DNA from: Stropharia rugosoannulata
Taxonomy: Eukaryota > Basidiomycota > Agaricomycetes > Agaricales > Strophariaceae
Length of the DNA: 64,000 nucleotides
Assembly (NCBI GenBank): GCA_028532985.1
Contig: JANCIK010000001.1
Coordinates: 1,798,001-1,862,000, forward strand
Direction of reading: 5' to 3'
The notes beneath the pieces are model-generated. The model saw nothing but the letters and a program-made list of their open reading frames with translations. It searched no databases and was not told where the DNA came from. Of the stretch, positions 60,352 through 64,000 are shown piece after piece. Positions within the stretch are counted from its first letter, which is position 1. The number at the start of each line of letters is the position of its first letter. The translations under genes were made by a program, and so were the position numbers.

Positions 60352-61469
60352 TTCCAACTATACGGTACCATTTCAAGCACGATTTCACAACAGTTCTGCT
60401 CTCTGTTTATCTATCTCATATCACACAATAGCGCTACTCTTATAGTACCTTTCCCCGTTTAATATAATTGCAATTATTTTTGACATATACCTGACATTCA
60501 CATTAGTCAGGTTGCTAAATAAGGTATCCCGAAGTAACACCCCATTGGCGGAACATGTTTCTCCCCATGTGTATATACTGCTGAGTATTGGCTGAATAGA
60601 ATGGCAGAGAACATTCACGGAGCTCCATAGGGACCATAGAGTGATATACAGCACTCCAAAGCAATATATAACGTTCAAACTAAAATAAGGATCTTATGAC
60701 ATGCTATGCGGTACTATAAACAGGGTACCCCACACTATCATTCTATGCCGCTACACAGTGCTATAAAGCACTGTATTGCCGGCCCACGGTTTGCTGATGA
60801 AGGTAGCGCTGCCAGTGTAAATCTCGTCTACTACGGATACTTCGAAGTTCAGGTAGCCAAGCAATAGCTGATCATGAACGAGAAGCGTTACTACGCCAGA
60901 GCTAGAGTGCCGAGAAACGAATACACGCACTCATTTATCTATTTTTTGAAAATTTACATTATGATTTCAAAGGGATTACAGTATCTCACGCAAATCTCAC
61001 GCCTTGTATTTCCGACTGCAATGTGCTCTGTGAGATTGTCTATTTAAAGTAAGTGTAAGAAGTCGACAACCAAGTACCCACAACCAAATCTGCACTCCTG
61101 GACAACAATGTAGATGCCTAAACAGAACTTCGTTTCGCCTGAAGTAGAATTGTTCATGTACCATATGTGTATGCTTAACTTGTTCTAGTTTTTGTTCTCG
61201 TTGTGCTTCTGATCCTTCTATCTTTTTATCCATCGCAAGCGTAGCAATAGCCGGCCTATGCATTAACAAGGCCCAATCTTTTCACAAGCACAAACATGAG
61301 CATTGTTCTCTTTAGTAGCTCAAGTTCTTAGCCCTTTTGCGTCTCCCGATCAAGCAAAAGTTGCTGCGAGTTGCAGTTGCCAGTAACAACACCAATGACA
61401 CAATTTGCAAAGCGCTGCTTACTCCTTAGGACAGTACAGCGCCTTATATAACACAGGCGTTGAAACTCG
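60352..61469. other. Intergenic region with a possible decayed element end
   Basis: About 1.1 kb without a gene. At 60790-60799 TTTGCTGATG repeats the last 10 bases of the mobile element. The 100 bases before it share short motifs with the element's right end (ACATGCTAT, TTCTATGCCG, GTGCTATAA). It may be a diverged or truncated relative. No matching left end was found. Confidence 0.4.
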
Positions 61470-62423
61470 TTGAACGAATATGAAAGATCACTGTGGGTAG
61501 TGTCCAGTTCTTTCCTACAAATGTGTTTCCCCCTTCTTCACCTTCCGGTGGAGTTAGGTGTCGAAATAATTCGTCTAGCGGCTGTTCCCTACATTCTCCC
61601 GGAGGCCACTTCACCGACCGCTATATATCCAACTGCCCTCTCTCTCTGCCTGGCTTCGCACAGAGTACGGGATATAGCCATGCGCTATCTCCTCCATACA
61701 GTCATATTCACGTCCCAGGATGCCCTTGACCTATTCATCCGAACCCTAGATCAGCAGCGCTCTTTGGCCAATATCAACTCGCGCCTGCACATCAACTACT
61801 TCAAACACGTACGACGCATTTGGACCACGCGCTGCTGGCCTCCACTTGTAGACCACACGGTCGACTATTACAAAGAATACGGCGTTCTCTATCCTCTCTT
61901 CTCCAAAGCACAAACAATTGGTTTCAACTCCAACTCCATGCACCTCTTTGACGAGGTAATAGGCGGGAACCGCGCCACTACGCTCCCCGCTTGGACTTGT
62001 AGGCGCCTGGTTCTAGAAGGCAGTATACGATGGAATCCAGTCACAGGATCAGCACCCGGCAGTATGCTCCTTTCTCAATTGACGCACCTCACGTTATGGT
62101 CCTTTGAAGTCATCTCATCCCCCAGTTCAGAGTCACAAATCCCAGATGATATATACAGGGTGCCGTTAGCGCAAATGAAAGGCCTCGTTTATTTCGCGTT
62201 TAGTATAACCGCCATCTCCTCGACATCGTTACCTCTTCTGGTATACAAAACAGCGCCAGCGGGGGAAAACAAATCTCCAGTTGGAGGGCAGCTATTTCGG
62301 GAATGGATATTGAGTGATAGCCCCATCGACCACGGGCTTGTTCATGAGCTGCTCATCGATCCCTCACTACCTAGTGATGTCATTTGGGAGCGAACATTTG
62401 CACAAGTACAAGATGAATTATGA
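61470..62423 (+). CDS. F-box-like protein
   Basis: Single exon, 317 aa from the first ATG; the second ATG at 61521 (MCFPLLHLPVELGVEIIRLA) may be the true start because the F-box-like motif begins right after it. The motif LLHLPVELGVEIIRLAA with the following LASHRVRDIAMRYLLHTVIF is the usual form in mushroom F-box/leucine-rich proteins, substrate adaptors of SCF ubiquitin ligases. The rest has weakly repeated Leu-rich segments (CRRLVLEGSIRW, LSQLTHLTLWSFEVI). Such genes are highly multiplied in Agaricomycetes and targets are unknown. It lies intact at the edge of the repeat-rich block. Confidence 0.7.
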   Translation: MNEYERSLWVVSSSFLQMCFPLLHLPVELGVEIIRLAAVPYILPEATSPTAIYPTALSLCLASHRVRDIAMRYLLHTVIFTSQDALDLFIRTLDQQRSLANINSRLHINYFKHVRRIWTTRCWPPLVDHTVDYYKEYGVLYPLFSKAQTIGFNSNSMHLFDEVIGGNRATTLPAWTCRRLVLEGSIRWNPVTGSAPGSMLLSQLTHLTLWSFEVISSPSSESQIPDDIYRVPLAQMKGLVYFAFSITAISSTSLPLLVYKTAPAGENKSPVGGQLFREWILSDSPIDHGLVHELLIDPSLPSDVIWERTFAQVQDEL

Positions 62424-62615
62424 CTGGCGTAAGAGTAGAGGATTGCCAATGCAGACTGTCATTGGCACCTACCCTCGCCTACGTAAGTGATTGTTGCGCT
62501 GAAAAATAGATACAGAAATCTTAAATGTTCAATGACTAAACTCCCATTATGCCATACTACGATGGTTACAAAATACAGTAAATACAAAAGATATATTACA
62601 TGGAATACATACTGT

Positions 62616-64000
62616 TCAAATGTTATGTTTCTCTGGAGAGAGGCCTGGTTCCGTCAGATGAGCCCTCAATTTCTTGGAATTAGGTTGTCCTTCTGTAATG
62701 TCATTGATACCCTCTGTCCTCGATCTTTTAACACCTCGCTTCGATGATGATTTACGCGCTTTCTTTGACCTGCCGGTTTCTGATCCCTCTGCATCGGCTT
62801 TTGTCTTTGACATATGAGATCTCCTCTTTTCCTTCCCTTTGGACTGCGTGGGAGGCCCCAGTTTGTTACGCTTATTATCATGCGCTTCACCGTCACTGTG
62901 TTCAGTATCCGTTGGAGCAAAGCTTGAGCTTTTCTCCGAATCAAGGAATGACCTCAGCCCACCAATCGATGGTGACATTGAGCCCGAAGCGGACGTTGCC
63001 CTAAACGAACCAGGGGAGACAGAATATGCTGAATATGAAGGAGATCCCGCATAACTAGACGAATCTGCTGGTACTCTGACCATTGCGGATTTTTCCAACA
63101 CCGATTTCATCAGTGAGTTCTTTCTAGGAACATCTTCGCCCGGTGGAGGGAGGTAAAAGACCTCCTGCTCCCGAAGGATGTCCAGTCCGACAAGTTGTCG
63201 CAATACGCCAATGAGGTCAGAGTGGAAGTTTAGCGACTCGATGTCTTTTATCATTCGGTGGCTATCTTCGACAGTAGCATCTCCATGATCTTCAATTTCT
63301 TCATCCTTCATCAACTCTTTGTCGTTGAGAGAACACCCCGGTACCAGGAAAGTAACGCGAGGACCACCCTCTTCTTTAGGTAGACTGATACGATGGTAAC
63401 GACAGTGAGAACGTGTAATGGGAGAGCTGGTGATCGATCCGCTTCTAGAGGGTTTTGAATGATGAGAGGGGGTATTTGACATTGCAGGCTGAGAGGGGGT
63501 TGGGATGGGAGCTGTGACTGTTTCAGCGGAAGGCCCAGCAATAGCATGAGCGGGCACTGAATTGAACGTAATTGGGGAACTGATCACCTCGGTGACCGAT
63601 ACAGGTGAAGTTGGGAGAGGGGTAACGGGAGTTGGAGGAACGTCCGGCTGTGCTTCGGTCGGCGTTGACAAAGGTACGAGAGCGGTGGGTATTTCCAGAG
63701 GTGTTATGACATTTTCGGGTGGAGCACCAGATGATGAAGGCAGCGGTTCAGGCGATTTGAGTGTTGGGGATACGGACGAAGACCTTAAGGGTTGAGCTTG
63801 TTTTATTATTTTGGGAGGGAGATTTGAAAGTAACTGCTGCTTCCGTGCTTTGCCATGAGCGTGGAAGAGCGAAGTCAGCGGAAATGTGGGCTGGGTCGAC
63901 AGAGGGCTTGACTTATTGACCGTCGTTGATGACTGCGCAGCAGAATGTTTATCACTAGAATCAGGAAATGTAAATGAAGGGCGGGATGACGATTGCAGTA
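62616..64000 (-). CDS. Ser/Pro-rich protein of unknown function, 5' end outside the window
   Basis: The minus-strand frame is open from the stop at 62616 to the right edge, so the gene's start lies beyond base 64000 and only the C-terminal part (about 460 aa) is seen. It has Pro/Thr/Ser-rich disordered stretches, a possibly folded segment in the middle (RVTFLVPGCSLNDKELMKDE, ESLNFHSDLIGVLRQLVGLD, REQEVFYLPPPGEDVP) and a basic C-terminus with KKARKSSSKRGVKRSR, a likely nuclear-localisation signal, ending LSPEKHNI. I do not recognise the family. Many SP sites and acidic/basic blocks suggest a nuclear regulator. Confidence 0.7.
   Translation of the reverse strand, partial: LQSSSRPSFTFPDSSDKHSAAQSSTTVNKSSPLSTQPTFPLTSLFHAHGKARKQQLLSNLPPKIIKQAQPLRSSSVSPTLKSPEPLPSSSGAPPENVITPLEIPTALVPLSTPTEAQPDVPPTPVTPLPTSPVSVTEVISSPITFNSVPAHAIAGPSAETVTAPIPTPSQPAMSNTPSHHSKPSRSGSITSSPITRSHCRYHRISLPKEEGGPRVTFLVPGCSLNDKELMKDEEIEDHGDATVEDSHRMIKDIESLNFHSDLIGVLRQLVGLDILREQEVFYLPPPGEDVPRKNSLMKSVLEKSAMVRVPADSSSYAGSPSYSAYSVSPGSFRATSASGSMSPSIGGLRSFLDSEKSSSFAPTDTEHSDGEAHDNKRNKLGPPTQSKGKEKRRSHMSKTKADAEGSETGRSKKARKSSSKRGVKRSRTEGINDITEGQPNSKKLRAHLTEPGLSPEKHNI

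Overview
The window reads as nuclear DNA of a filamentous basidiomycete, most likely an Agaricomycete. Genes are split by many short GT-AG introns of about 45-70 bp, they lie close together on both strands, and several protein families (Plavaka-type transposases, DUF6532, DUF6698, SPT5-like KOW proteins, a JmjC-like protein with an HxD motif) are typical of mushroom-forming fungi. I saw no rRNA, no convincing tRNA, no CRISPR and no bacterial-type operon. Exon models were spliced by eye, so exon edges are predictions.

Left part (1-20.4 kb). After about 3.4 kb of weakly coding, unresolved sequence comes a housekeeping block: a small unknown protein (3.46 kb), a family-17 glycosyltransferase (5.9 kb), a large protein with a microcephalin-type BRCT domain (7.6-12.05 kb, minus), a PTAR1/Ecm9-like protein with prenyltransferase-alpha repeats (12.4 kb), the ERAD factor HRD3/SEL1L (13.9 kb), a DEK_C plus SWIB/MDM2 chromatin protein (17.7 kb) and a C2H2 zinc-finger protein (19.1 kb, minus).

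Middle part (20.7-25.9 kb). Two tandem paralogous aldo/keto reductase genes lie on the minus strand. One is interrupted in an exon by a 1,216-bp non-coding mobile element. A second copy, differing by about one base, lies 37.7 kb away (58.74-59.96 kb) inside a DUF6532 gene. Both copies have 12-bp terminal inverted repeats and 2-bp target duplications, and removing either restores the host reading frame. This is the clearest biological event in the window.

Accessory part (28-60.4 kb). DUF6698 protein, unknown coiled-coil protein, Plavaka-like transposase 1, SPT5-like KOW protein, Pho80-type cyclin, JmjC-like protein with an acidic decamer repeat, a Ser/His/Pro-rich gene with an apparent frameshift, a GC-rich hairpin minisatellite (48.3-49.5 kb), a small unknown protein, then Plavaka-like transposase 2 followed on the same strand by a coiled-coil gene and the interrupted DUF6532 gene. 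Related 23-bp palindromes and a 20-bp direct repeat lie around the block holding the first transposase.

Right end (60.4-64 kb). Decayed repeat sequence, an F-box-like gene and a Ser/Pro-rich gene that runs off the window edge.
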